From Tetrahymena thermophila SB210 (Eukaryota > Ciliophora > Oligohymenophorea > Hymenostomatida > Tetrahymenidae): 64,000 bases of DNA. The notes under the pieces are model-generated. The model saw only the letters and a program-made list of their open reading frames with translations, made no database searches and was not told where the DNA came from. Below are positions 13,154 through 26,455 of the stretch, piece by piece (the first letter of the stretch is position 1; every line of letters starts with the position of its first letter). The position numbers and the translations under genes were made by a program. The DNA is taken from NCBI RefSeq assembly GCF_000189635.1, contig NW_002476430.1:82623-146622 (forward strand). Direction: 5' to 3'.

Positions 13154-14327
13154 TTTTTTGCTTTTGTTTTATATTTATTTAGTATTTGTTAACTTGTTTG
13201 CAAATAAAATAAATTAAATCAAAATTTTAATTCAAATCAATAAACAAATTTTACATTTATATACTTAAAAAAAAAATCAAACAAACATATTATTAATAAT
13301 TATTTATTTTAATATATTAAATTCAATGACAATACTAAGATTTTTGATAGTTTAAACAACCAAGAACAATAAACAAAAATATTTTTCAGATCTAAATAAA
13401 ATTGTAAAATATTTTAAAAATATACTAAATCCTCATTTAAATCACGCTTAAAAAATTGGAGAAAATAAATAGAAAATAATTTTTGAATTTGCTTCTGATA
13501 TCTTTATCGACTTAAGGAAACAAACACTGAAGAAAAATTAAGTTAAAGTATATTTAATTTAGGGGAATAATATCAATAAATTGTATCTTTCTAGACTTAA
13601 GGACATACTGAAGCAAATGAAAGATACTTATTTTTATCTTTCTAGGCATAGGAAAGTTAATGTTTATCTCACATAGGAAAATAAAATAATTAAAGGTTGT
13701 TAAAAAAAGTTTAATATCTTTTAAATATTTCAGTCACACTTATTTTCTATTTAAAAGTATGTTGTGTAGCTAGTTTAAATGATGGATTAATATTAATTTA
13801 TGTTTTTAGAAATTTGAATAATTTTTTTGATATTTTGATTTACTCTCATATTATTAATAGATTTTATTCTTTAGATGCATCTGTATTTTAGATATTTTTT
13901 TAATTTATCTATTTTTACTTCTAAAAATGATGTTATTATTAACCAGACACAATAAAAGAAAAATATTATGTTTATAATCTAAATTATAACATAAAAAACT
14001 GTCCTAAAATGTTAAATACTATCATTTTCATTCTATAGTAAGTAGTAGAGGCCATGAGCGAAGAGGGTTTCATTGGCTATATAGTAGGTATTAAAGGACT
14101 TTTGAAGAAAAATTTTTAAAAAAGGCTAAAATTAAATAATTAATTGAAAAATCATAAAGATTAATATAAATTAAAATTATTAGTATTATTAATGAAATTC
14201 TATTATTAAATTATTTATTTTTATATAAATAATGTTCAAATGCATTAGCTTTATAATAAAATAATAAATATAATAATATTCAAATCTTTTTATATTTATT
14301 TATTCTATTTTCATCATTTGTTTTTTA
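13154..14327. other. intergenic, AT-rich
   Basis: No gene recognised. A short less AT-rich patch near 14040-14100 has no frame or structure that I can assign. Confidence 0.5.
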
Positions 14328-17300
14328 TCAAAAATATATTTTTTTAACAATTAATCTTTTTAATTTAAGAAGCTTGCTCTTTACTTTCAATTAGTCTTAA
14401 AGATTAATTTTGTTATATCTTTTAATATAAATTAAAAATTTTAATTTAAATCATGAAAATAAAAAAAACGACTATAATAAATAAAATAAAAAGATAATAA
14501 ATAAATGAATAAATTAAAAGAATTTTATTATTTTAAATTTATTTTCAAATTAAAAAATATCAAAATTAGTAATAAATAAACTATTTTTACCTAAGATAAA
14601 GTGTCAAATCTATTAGATTAGTGCAGTTTACAAAACCAATACCTAAATCTGATGCACCAATTACACTAATTTAATTGTCACTTTTTAAATATTAAAACAA
14701 AAGTATGTAATTAATTTGTTAATTAGAAGGAAAAAATTAAGAAAAAATGTGAAAAAGAAATAAATAACATAATTAATAATCAAATCAAAAGTTAAAAATG
14801 AAAAAAAAAATTGATTTAAATTAAAAAAGATAAAATAACTTAAGCAGAATAAAAAACAAAAATAATTCAAATAAAAAGTTATTATAAATAAATTAGTTTA
14901 ATTGTTTTAAATTCATTCATTTTTATATTCAAAAATATCACAGCTCGTTCAAAGCAAATAAACTGTTTTTACTTAAGATCAAGTGTCAAATAAGAGAGAT
15001 TAGCGCAATTTCCTAAATCAGAACCTAATCCTGATGCACCTTTGTCACCAATTTAATTGCTACTTTTTAAACATAGAAGAAAATAAATATAATTAATTAG
15101 TTAATTAGGATAAAAATGAAGAAAAAATATGAAATAATAAGAAATTAAATAATAAAAAAAACCAAAGCAGAATAATAAAAAACTAATAAATAAGCCAATA
15201 AAAGAGTTAAATTGTTTTAAATTCATTTTTTATTTTAAAAAATGTCAAATGAGAAATTGTTTTTACTCAAGTCGAAGTGTCAAATCTAAGAGATTAGTGC
15301 ATTTTGATAAAGCATAACCTAAGCCTGATACACCTTAATCACCAATTGAATTCTTACTTTTTAAATATCGAAGAAAAAAATAATTAATTAGTAAATTACA
15401 ACAAAAAATGAAATAATAATTAATTAATAATTAAAGCTAAATTAGAAAATAAAAAAATTAATAATTTAAATTTTTAAAAGAGAATAAAACACATGCAAAA
15501 TAAAAAAGAAAAAAAATATAAATAAATCAAATAAAAAACTAATAAATAAATTAAAAGAATTAGTTAGTTAGTTCGAAGGAAAAAATGAATAAAAATATGA
15601 AACATTAAGAAATGAATTAATCAATTAATTAAAAGCAAAATTTAAAATAAAAAAATGAATGATTTAAATTAAGAAAGAAAAAAAACCAAAAAGAATAAAT
15701 CAAATAATAAATAAATTAAAAGAGTTAGTTTTATTGTTTAAATTAATTTTTATATTTAAAAAAAATAAATATCAAATAAACTGTTTTTACTGGAGATTAA
15801 GTGCCAAATTAGAGAGATTGTTGTGTTTTGCTAATCCAGAACCTAAGCTTGATGCACCAATTGCACCAATTTTATTGTCACTTTTTAAATATTTTAGAAA
15901 ATATAAAAAAATAATTTATTAATTAGAAGGAAAAGGTGAACAAAAAAAAATTAAATAAAAAGAAATTGATTAATTAACGACTAGTGCAAAAGTTAAAAAT
16001 TAAAAAATAAATGACTTTTCTGAAAAAAGAAAACACAATCTGGATAAAAATAATAAAAATAAAATAAAAAGCTAATAAATAAATTAAAAGAATTTTATTA
16101 TTTTAAATTCCTTTTTTTTAATAAATATCAAAATTCATAATAAATATATTGTTAATACTTGAGATAAAGTGTCAAATACGACAGTTTAGAGTTATTTGCT
16201 AATGCAGAACCTAAACCTGATGAACCTTCATCACCAATTTTATTGTAACTTATTAATTATTGAAGATAAAATATTTTATTAATTAGTTAATTTAGAATGA
16301 AATATTAACAAAAATAAACATGTAATAATAGAAAATAAATTAATTTATAATCAAAGTAAAAGTTAAAAATGAAAAAGTGGTTTACTTAAATAAATAAAGA
16401 AAAAAAATCAAGCAGATTTAAAAATAAAAATAAATCAAATAAATATCTAATAAATTAATTAAGAGTTTTATTGTTTCAAATTCATATTTCTATTAAAATG
16501 TTTTACAGGCCAAAACAAATAAACCAATCATAAAGTTGAAAATTGAATAATAAGTGAATGACTTAAATTAAGAAAGAAAAGAAAATATAAGTAAGAAGAA
16601 TAAAAAGAAAAATTAATCAAATAAAAAGCAATAATTTAAAAGAGTTATATTGTTTTAAATCGAATATCAATAAAACTTTTTACCCAAGCTTAAGCGTTAA
16701 ATTTTAGAGATTAGTACAATTTGCTAAAGCAGAAACTAAGCCTGATGCACCAATTGCACCAATTTAATTTAAACTTTTTAAATATTGAAGACAAAATGTT
16801 AAATTGGTTAATTAGAATCAGAAAATATGAAACTATAAAAATAAATAAATTAATTAATAATCAAAGCATAAGCAGAAAATAAAAAATGAACTATTTAAAT
16901 TAATAAAAAAACAAGCAGGATAATAAAAAAAAATTAAATAAATTACTAATAAATAAATTATAAGTGTTTGTTTTATTATTTAAAATTCATATTTATATTA
17001 AAAATTATCATAATCAAAAAACAAAGAAACTGTTGTGTGATAAAGCTGAAAATAAAAAAATAAATAACTTAAATTAAGAATTATAAGCAGAATAAAAATG
17101 AAAAACAAAAATAAACGAAATAAAAAATAATAAACAAATAAATAAAAGAGTATTATTGTTTTAAATTCATTTTTATATTAAAAATATTAAAATCAGAAAA
17201 AAGCAAATGACTTTACCCTAGCTTAAGCGTCAAATTTGAGAGATTAGTACAGTTTGCTACAGCATAACCTAAGCTTAATGCATCTTCATCCCCTATTAAA

Positions 17301-18012
17301 TTCCTACTTTTTAAATATTGAAAAAAATATAAAATATTTGTTAGTTAGTTAGAAGGAAAAAATGAAGAAAAATCATAAAATAATAAAAATTCAATTCATA
17401 AAAAATAAAATCAAAAGTTGAAAATCAAAAAACAAATGATTTAAATAAAGAAAAAAAGAATAAAACAAGTAGAATAAAAAAGAAAAATAAATCAATTAAA
17501 AAGCAAATAAATAATTTAAAAGATTTTTAATGTTTATTTTTTTTAAATATTAAAACTTAAAATAAATAAACTATTTTTACTCAAGTTATAGTGCCAAACT
17601 TTAGATATTAGTGCACTTTGTTAAAGCAGCACCTAATCTTGATGAACCAATTGCACCAATTTCATGATGACTTTTTTCAATAAAAAAGAAAAAATATATT
17701 ATTAATTAGTTAGTTAGTTAAAAAGAAAAAATATGAAATGATAAGAATAGAATTAATTAGCAATCAAAGCAAAAGTTGAAAATAAAAAATGAATGAGTTA
17801 TATTAATAGATAAAATAGAATAAAAAACAAAGATAAATCAAATAAAAAGCTAAAAATATTGTGAATACCTTGTAAAAAAAAAATTAATAAAAATAATAAT
17901 AATATAAATAAGTTAAATATACTTTAGATCAATATCGAGAACTGAATGAGATTATAGCGAAGACTTTAAAAACTTTTTTTATAAATAAAAAAAATTTAAA
18001 GTATTTTTATCA
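14328..18012 (-). pseudogene. LRR gene C, 8 repeat exons, start codon apparently lost
   Basis: Paralogue of LRR genes A and B. Exon equivalents: 17923-17972 (first coding segment), then LRR exons 17581-17670, 17217-17306, 16684-16773, 16159-16248, 15791-15880, 15267-15356, 14973-15062, 14591-14680 (all 90 nt, phase 2 to 2), and terminal exon 14328-14418. Repeats read like NQIGDEGASGLGSALANCTNLSNLTLDL with variation, and the terminal exon ends LKLKRLIVKKIYF. Where A and B have ATGAAAATA, this copy has ATAAAAATA, and one base is missing between there and the first repeat, so the frame has no ATG. Two spots (about 16500 and 17030) look like repeat units whose exon has been deleted. The repeat exons I translated remain free of TGA, so the decay is recent, or another upstream exon supplies the start. 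Confidence 0.55.
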
Positions 18013-18446
18013 GAAAAAAAATAATTACATCCTCTAGATCATCGAATAATATTTTCTATTTTATCATTTATTTATTTAATTTAAAAAAATATTGAATAGA
18101 ATTAAGAGAGACTTAATTAATTAAAAATATTAAAAAGAATAAATTTAGTTTTATTTATATTCAATATCTTTCTAAATTTAATAATTTTAAGATTAAAAAT
18201 ACTAAAAAATTTAATAAAAAATAAGGGTCTCACAGTAGGCTCAAAGATGGGGTGGGGGGTGCCCTTAATTAATGAGGATTTAGAGTAGATAAATTTTCAT
18301 TTTTTTAATAAGCTATTTATTAATTTACCATAAATAACAAATGTATATAAAATAAATTGAGGTGAAATTATATTATTACAAAATAATGTTTAATAAAACA
18401 TGTTATTTTCTATTATTAAAATATTTTATATTTATTCATCTTTTTA
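18013..18446. other. intergenic between LRR genes B and C, with G-rich tract
   Basis: AT-rich spacer containing an isolated G-rich run at about 18246-18262 (GGGGTGGGGGG flanked by GAT and TGCCC), very unlike its surroundings. No gene seen. Confidence 0.6.
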
Positions 18447-21400
18447 TCACCACCTATCAAAACTTATTTGAAAGACAACTAATCTTTTTGATTTAAGGCA
18501 TTTCTTTTATATTCTCAATTTTTATTATGATAATTCATTGATTTAGTTTTCGCTTATATTATAAATTAAAATAAATTACTAAAAACAAATAAAATAGAAT
18601 AACATTTTTAAATTAAACATTAGAAATTAAAAAAAGAAAAGAAAAATAAATCAAATAAAGAGCTAGCATAAATTAAAAGAGTTTTATTATTTTAAATTAA
18701 TTTTATAATAAAAATATCACAATTTAAAACAAATAAACAAACTGTTTTTACCCAAGAAAAAGTTTAAAATTTGAGAGATTAGTGTAATTTGCTAAAGCAG
18801 AACTTAAGCCTTATACACCTTTTTCATCAATTTAATTGTTACTTTTTAATTATTGAAGAAAAAATATAATACTAATTATTTAGAAGAAAAATAATAAAGA
18901 AAAAATATGAAATATTAAGAAATAAATTAATTAACAAAAATAAGGGCAAAATTTGAAAATAAAAAAATTATCTAAATTAAGAAAAATAGAAATAAACACA
19001 AGTAAAGTAAATAAGAAAAAGAAATCAAATAAAAAGCTAATAAATAAATTAAAAGAGTTTAAATAATTGTTTTAAATTCAATTTTATAAGTAAAAATATC
19101 GCAATCTAAGACAAATAAATTGTTTTTACCGAAGATCAAGTGTCAAATTTGAGAGATTAATGCAATTTGCTAAAGCATAACCTAAGCTTGATGCACCTTC
19201 GTCATTAATTTGATTGTCACTTTTTAAATATTGGAGAAAAATAAATATATAAAATTATTAATTAATTATTTATTTTTTTGGAAGGGAAGAATGAAGAAAT
19301 AATAAGAAATAAATAAATTAACAATAATAAAATCAAAGTTTAAAAATGCAAAATAGAGTTAAATTATGAAAACTAGAAGAGTAAAAAACACAAATACAAT
19401 AAAAAAGAAGAAAAAAATTAAAAGAATTAAAATATATTGTTTTAAATTCATTTTTATATCTAAAAATTTGAAAATCCAAAACAAAAAATTCTTTTTACCA
19501 AAGATCAAGTGTAAAATTTGAGAGATTTATGCAATTTGCTACAGCAGAGCCTAATTTTTATGCACCAATTGAGCAAATTTAATTGGAACTTTTTGAATAT
19601 TAAAGAAAGAATATGTTATTAATTAGTTATTTAAAAGGAAAAAATGAAGAAAAAATATGAAATAATAAAAAATTAATTAATAGTAATAAAAGTAAAATTT
19701 GAAAATAAAAAACGACTCAAATTAAGAAAGATAGACGAAGTAAAAAAAAAGTACAATAAAAAGAAAAATAAAAATTAAATGAAATAAAAACTAATAAATA
19801 AATTAAAAAAGTTTAAACATATTATTTTAGATTCATTTTTATAATTAAAATACTGTTTTTACCTTAGGTAAAGTGCCAAATTCGAGAGTTTAGTGCATTT
19901 TTCTAAGGCAGAACCTAAATTTGCTGCACCAATTGCACCAATTTAATTGTCACTTTTTAAATATTGTAGAAAAAAAATATCATTAATAGTTAATTAGAAG
20001 GAAAAATGAAGAGAAAATATAAAAAATAAGAAACAAATTTATTAATAAATATAAAAGCATAACTTGAAAATTAAAAAAATTGAGTCAAATTAAGAAAGAT
20101 AGAAGAAGAAAAAAAAGTTCAATAAAATATAAAAAAGAGAAATAAATTAAATAAAAAGCTTAAAAATTAACTAAAAGAGTTTAAATATATTGTTTTAAAT
20201 TCATTTCTATAACTAAAAATATCAAAATCCAAAACAAATAAACTGTTTTTACTAAAGACTAAGTGTCAAATTTGAGAGATTAATGAAATTTGCAAAAGCA
20301 GAACCTAAAGCTGATGTGCCTTCATCACAAATTTTATTGGAACTTTTAAAATATTGGGCAAAAAATATAATACCGATTTGCTTTTTTCGTAGGAAAAAAT
20401 GAAGAAAAATATGTAATTAGAAGAAATAAATAAATTAATTAATAAGAAAAAAAAAGAAAAAGAAAATAATTAGCTATTTATTAAATTAAAAAATTTTTTG
20501 TTTTAAATTCATTTTTTTAACTAAAAATATCATAGCCCAAAATAAGAAATAAATTGTTATTACGAAAGAACAATTGTCAAATTTGAAAGATTAGTGCAAT
20601 TTGCTAAAGCAGAACCTAAGCCTGATGCACCAGTTGCACCAATTTAATTGTCACTTTTTAAATATTGAGAAAAATATATTAATTTCGAAGTAAAAAACAA
20701 AGAAAAGTATGAAATAATAAGAAATAATTAAGTAATCATAATAAAAGCAAAATTTTAAAATAAAAAAATGTTAATTTAAAAAAAACAGAAAAAAAAGAAA
20801 CAAACACAATTACAATTACAATAAAAAAGAAAACAAAAATTAATCAAATAAAAAGCCAATAATTAAATTAAAAGATCTTAAATATTTTGTTTTAAATTCA
20901 ATTTTATAACTAAAGATATCAGAATCCAAAACAAATAAACTGTTTTTACCTAAGATAAAGTATCAAATTTGAGAGATTAGTGCAATTTGCTAGAGCATAA
21001 CCTAAACCTGATGCATCATTTGCACCAATTTAGTTGTTACTTTTTAAATATTGTAGTAAAAATATGAAATAATAAAAAATAAATTTATTTATAATAATAA
21101 AAGCAAAAGCTAAAAATAAAATAAAAAAAGAGAGTCAAATTAAGAAAGATAACAGAAGAAAAAACAAGTAGAATAAAAAAGAAAAAAAAATGAATTAAAA
21201 TAAAAAGTTAATAAACAAATTAAGAGAGTTAAAATATATTGTTTTAAATTTATTTTTATAACTAAAAATATCATAACCCAAAGCAAATAAATTATTTTTA
21301 CCTAAGATAAAGTACCAAATTTGATAGATTAGTGCAGTTTTCTAAAGCAGAACTTAAGCATGATACACCAATTGCACCAATTTGATTTTTACTTTTTAAA

Positions 21401-24400
21401 TATTAAAGAAAAAATATAAAAATAAAAGCAAAATTTGAAAATAAAAAAATGAGTTAAGTTAACGAAGAACGAAGAATAAAAAATACAAGTACTTTTAAAA
21501 TAAGAATAGTTAAAATAAAGTTAAATATATTATTTTAAATTGATTTTTATAGCTAAAGATATAATAATCCTACATAAATAAATTGTTTTTACTTAAGATT
21601 AAATGAGATATTAGTGATATTTGCTAATGCAAATCCTTAGACTGATGCACCTTCATCACGAATTTTATTATCTCTTTTAAAATATTGATGATAGAATATA
21701 TTTTAAATAAGTAATTTAGATGGAATAATGAAGAAAAAATATGAAATAATAAGAAATTAGTAAATTGATAATTATAAAAACAAAATTTAAAAATAAAAAA
21801 TTATTTAAATAAGAAAAATAATAAAAGCACAAATACAATAAAATAGAAGAATAAAATTAATATCTTAATAAATAGAGAAATTTAAAGAGTTAAATTACTT
21901 TAAATTCATTTTTATAACTAAAAATATGAGAATCCAAAACAAATAAACTATTTTTACTAAAAAGAAAGTTCCAAATTAGAAAGTTTAGAGCAATTTGCTA
22001 AAGCAGAACATAAGCCTGATTAACCATTTGCACCAATTTGATTCCTACTTTTTAAATAAAGAAAACAAAAAAAATTAAGAAATAAATTAATTAATAATAA
22101 TAAAAGCAAAACTTTAAATAAAAAATAAATAAAATTAAGAAAAAGAGAAGAAGAAAAAATATAAAATAAAATAAATTTAGTAAAAAGCCAATAAATAAAT
22201 AAATTAACAGAGTTTAAATAATTATATTATATTAAATTCATTTTTAGGAATAAAAATATCTCAATCTAAAATAAATAAGCAGATTTTACAAAAATGTAAC
22301 ATTCAAATATGAAAGATTAGTGCAATTTGCTAAAGCAGAGCCTAAGCCTAATGCACCTTCATCGCCAATTTAATTGTCACTTTTAAATTATAAAAAAAAT
22401 CATGTAATTAATTAGTTAGTTTAGAAGGAAAAAATGAAGAAAAAAATGAAATAATAAGAAAGAAATAAATAGTTAATAAAAATAAAAGCAAAATTTAAAA
22501 ATATAAAAAATGAGTTCAATCAACAAAGATAGAAGAAAAAAAAATCTTTAAAATAAAAAATAAAAAGAAAATTAAATAAAAAACTAATAAATAAATTAAA
22601 AGAGTTTAAATATACATAGTTTCTTATCAATTAAAGAATATTTTAGAAATTATCTATAGTTTTTTTAGTGAAGGACCAAGAAAAAATTCCTTCAAAATTT
22701 TAAAATCACTTAGTCCTTAATTAATAAGAAACTAAAATATTCTTTTAAATTAATTTTTATTACTAAAAATTTACAATCTAAAACAAATAAATATTCAATT
22801 TTTACCAAATATAAAGTGTTAAGTTTGAGAGATTAGTGCAATAAGCTATAGAATAACCTAATTTTGAAGCACCTTCATCACCAATTTAATTGTTACTTTT
22901 TAAATGATGAAGAAAAAATATATTATTAAGTTTCTTAGAAGGAAAAAATGGAGAGAAAATATGAAATAATAAGAAATAAGTTAATTTATAATAGCAAAAA
23001 CGAAAGTTGAAAATAAAAAAATAAGAAAAAAAAACTCTAGAATAATCAAATATAAAGCTAATAAATAAATTAAAATGTTTAAATATATTATTTTAAATTC
23101 ATTTTTTAAACAAATAATTTACAATCTAAAACTAACAAATAAACAATTTTTACCTAAGAAAAAGTGTCAAATTTAAGAGATTAGTGCAATTTGCTAAAGC
23201 AGAACCTAAGCCTGATGCACCTTCGTCACCAATTTGATTGTCACTTTTTAAATATTGAAGAAAAATATATAAAATTATAAATTATTTATTTATTTAAAAC
23301 GAAAGAATGAAGAAAAAATTTGTTATAATAAGAAATAAATTAATTAATAATAATAAAATTAAAAGTTAAAAATAAAAAACTGAGTCAAATTAAGAAAGAG
23401 AGAAGAAAAAAAAAGCACAAGTAAAAGAAAAAAAGAAAAAAGAAAAATATAAATAAATAAATAAAAAGAGTTTAAAATATTGTTTTAATTGATTTTTGTA
23501 AATAAAATATCACAAACCAAAACAAATAAACTCTTTTTACCTAAGACGAAGTGTCAAATTTGAGAGATTAGTGCAATTTTCTAAAGCAGAACCTAAGCAT
23601 GATGCACCAATTGCACCAATTTGATTTTTACTTTTTAAAAATTGAAGAAAAAGTATATCATTAAATAGTTAATTAGAAGGAAAAAAAAGAAGAAAAAATA
23701 TGAAATAATAAGACGGAAATTAATTAATAATTATAATATAAAAACTTGAAAATTATTTAAAAAGATAACTTAAATTAAGAAAGATTGAAGAAAAAAAAAC
23801 AATTACAATAAAATAAAAATCTTATAAATAAACAAAAAGAGTTTAAATATATTATCCATCTCAAAATATCAACCCCACCCCCATTTTTTTTGAAAGAGGA
23901 ATATTTGAAAAAAAAATAAATAAATAAATAAATGGAGTGGGGTTAATATTTCGAAATGACTGATAATGTTTTAAATTTATTTTTTAACTAAAAATATCAG
24001 AATCCAAAATAAGTAAACTGTTTTTACCCAAGATCCAGAATAAATGTTGAGAGATTAGTGCAATTTGCTAAAGCATAACATAAGCCAGATGTACCTTTAT
24101 CGCCCAATTTGTTGCCACTTTTTAAATATACAAAAAAAATTATTAATTAAAAAATTAAAAGAAAAAATGGAGAAAAAATATAAAATAAAAAGAAATAAAT
24201 TTGTTAATAATAATAAAAGCAAAGGTTTAATATAAAAAAATTAGTCAAATTAAGATAGATAGAAGAAGAAAAAAACACAAATACAATAAAAAACTAAAAT
24301 AAAAATAAATTAATTATGACTTTTGTTTTAAATTTTCTTTTTGATTAACAAAAAATATCAGAATCCAAAACAAATAAATAAACTATGTTTACCTAAGATC

Positions 24401-25867
24401 AAGTGTCAAATTTGAGAGATTAGTGCAATTCGCTAAAGCAGAACCTAAGTTTGATGCACCAATTATACCAATTTAATTGTAACTTTTTAAATATTTAAGA
24501 AAAATATATTATTGTTATTTAAAAGGATAAAATGTAGAAAAATAGGAAATAATAACAAATGAATTAATTAATAATAAAAAAAGCGAAAGTTGAAAATAAG
24601 AAAATGAGACAAAATTAAGAAAGATAAAAAAAACACAAGCACATTTAAAAAGAAAAAGAAAAATAAATCATTTAAAAAGCTAATAGATTAATTAAAAGAG
24701 TTATATTTTGCTTTAAATTCTTTTTTATAACTAAAAAATTCAAAACCCAAAATAAATAAACTTTATTTACCTAAGATCAAGTGTCAAATTTGAGAGATTA
24801 GTGCAATTTTCTAAAGCAGAACCTAAGCCTGACACACCAATTCCATCAATATAATTTGATCTTTTTAAGTATTGAAGAATAACATATTATTGATTAGTTA
24901 TTTAGAAGGAAAAAATGTAAAAAAATATCAAAAAATAAGTAATAATTTAATTAATAAAAACCAAAATAAAAAAAATTGAATTAAATTTGAAAAAAATACA
25001 ATAGAATAATAAAAAACAAAAAGAAAAATAAACCAAATAAATAAATAAATTAAAAGAGTTTAAATATATTGTTTTAAATTCATTTTTATAACTAAAAATG
25101 TCGCAATCCAAAAAAAATAAACTGTTTTTAGTTAAGAGTATTATAGTTTTAAATTCATTTTTATAGCTAACAATATCAGAATCTAAAATATGTAAACTTT
25201 TTTACCGAAGATAAAGTGTCAATTTTTAGAGATTAGTGCAATACGCTAAAGCAGAACCTAAACTTGATGCACCAATTGTGCCCATATAATTTGAACTTTT
25301 TAAATTTAAAAAAAAATGTTTTATTTATTCGTTATTTATACGGAAAAAATGAAGAAATAGTAAGTAAGAAATAAATTAATTAATCATAAAGCAAAAATTG
25401 AAAATAAATAAAAATTAGTTAAATAAAGAAAGTTAAAAAAAAAATAAATCAAATATAAAACAATAATTTATAAATAAAGAGAGTTAAATATATTGTTTTA
25501 AATTTATTTTTACAACTAAAAATATCCAAAATAAATAAATTTTTTTTATTAAGTAAAAAATTAATAAGGAAAATATTTTTTAAAAATATCAAATAATAAA
25601 AAATTTATAATCAATTTTAAAAATTAAAAATGAAAATTAAATTTGAATAACAAAAAAATATTTTATAAATAAAATGAATTAATGAATGAATATAGGTAAG
25701 GATATAATATTATAAATAAATCTTAAGTTAAATATAAAGAAAGTGTTAATAATGATAATATTTATAAATTAAATTTACCTCAAATTAATATGGAGAATCT
25801 AATGAGATTAGAGTGAAGAGTTTAAAAACTTTTTATATTAATAAAAATATATTTTCACTATTTTCAT
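18447..25867 (-). CDS. LRR protein gene B: 18 single-repeat exons
   Basis: Complete model of 601 residues. ATG at 25867; first exon 25779-25867 (MKIVKIYFYQYKKF...). LRR exons start (low coordinate) at 25206, 24771, 24393, 24028, 23541, 23154, 22806, 22290, 21958, 21593, 21302, 20950, 20564, 20253, 19863, 19499, 19130 and 18752. All are 90 nt except 21593-21673 (81 nt, an in-frame loss of three codons). The terminal exon is 18447-18552, ending KKCLKSKRLVVFQISFDRW then TGA. Every repeat exon begins one base into a codon and ends two bases into the next (usually AG|T, Ser), so any number can be added or removed without frame change. The repeat core is NQIGDEGASGLGSALANC followed by TNLSNLTLDL. 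No TGA was found in the exons I translated. Introns are about 190-430 nt and homologous to each other; two carry palindromic insertions. Probably a solvent-exposed protein-binding solenoid; the partner is unknown. Confidence 0.8.
22617..22734. mobile_element. MITE-like palindromic element in an intron of LRR gene B
   Basis: About 118 bp bounded by near-perfect inverted termini: left TAGTTTCTTATCAATTAAAG, right the reverse complement with a single mismatch over about 19 bases. It interrupts intron sequence that is otherwise conserved between repeat units. It has no coding capacity. The interior also has partly self-complementary GAAGGA/TCCTTC segments. Classification as a transposon derivative is inferred from structure only. 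Confidence 0.6.
23853..23966. mobile_element. second, unrelated palindromic insertion in an intron of LRR gene B
   Basis: About 114 bp with imperfect inverted arms of about 33 bases (left contains ATCAACCCCACCCCCATT, right GGAGTGGGGTTAATATTT) around a purine-rich centre that includes an AAAT tract. It splits the conserved intron text between the exons at 23541 and 24028. Its GC-rich arms stand out sharply. Likely a non-autonomous mobile element or a foldback insertion. Confidence 0.55.
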
Positions 25868-26455
25868 TTAAAAAAACAATTACTTATTCTAATTTGTTGT
25901 AATTTTTAATCTATTATATCATTTATTATTTTTTCTTCAAAAATATTGAAAACAATTAATCTAAATTTAATTAATTTTAAGTGATAAAAAGAACATATCA
26001 ATTTATAAATTTGCTTTTAGTTAATTGTATCACAATAAAAATTAGTGTAACATATATTATTTAATCTTAATATTTCTATTAAAAATGCGTACTTAAAAAT
26101 ATAGAAGTAATTTGAGAGGGGTAATTAATTAGTCATATGTTGAAAAAATTAGAATAAATACTGAACATAATATTTAAGATTAAAAGCTTTGATTTTTTTG
26201 GTGAAAACAGAAGGAGGGCTGGTTTTAAAGAAATTAACATATTTATCTAAATTTAATTTATAAATTTTAATTTATTTAATTAGTTATTTATTAATTTATC
26301 AAAATACGATATTCATTAATATAAAAATAATAATAAATATATCTAAATTTTAGGTTAAATTATTTTAATACTAAATATAATATAATAGTAAAACATATTA
26401 TTTTCTATTATTCAAATATTTATTCATCGTTTTTTCATTACTTACCTATTTATCA
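25868..26455. other. intergenic between LRR genes A and B
   Basis: AT-rich spacer, the promoter region of gene B and downstream region of gene A. It is similar in organisation to the spacers at 18013-18446 and upstream of 30831. No other gene seen. Confidence 0.6.
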
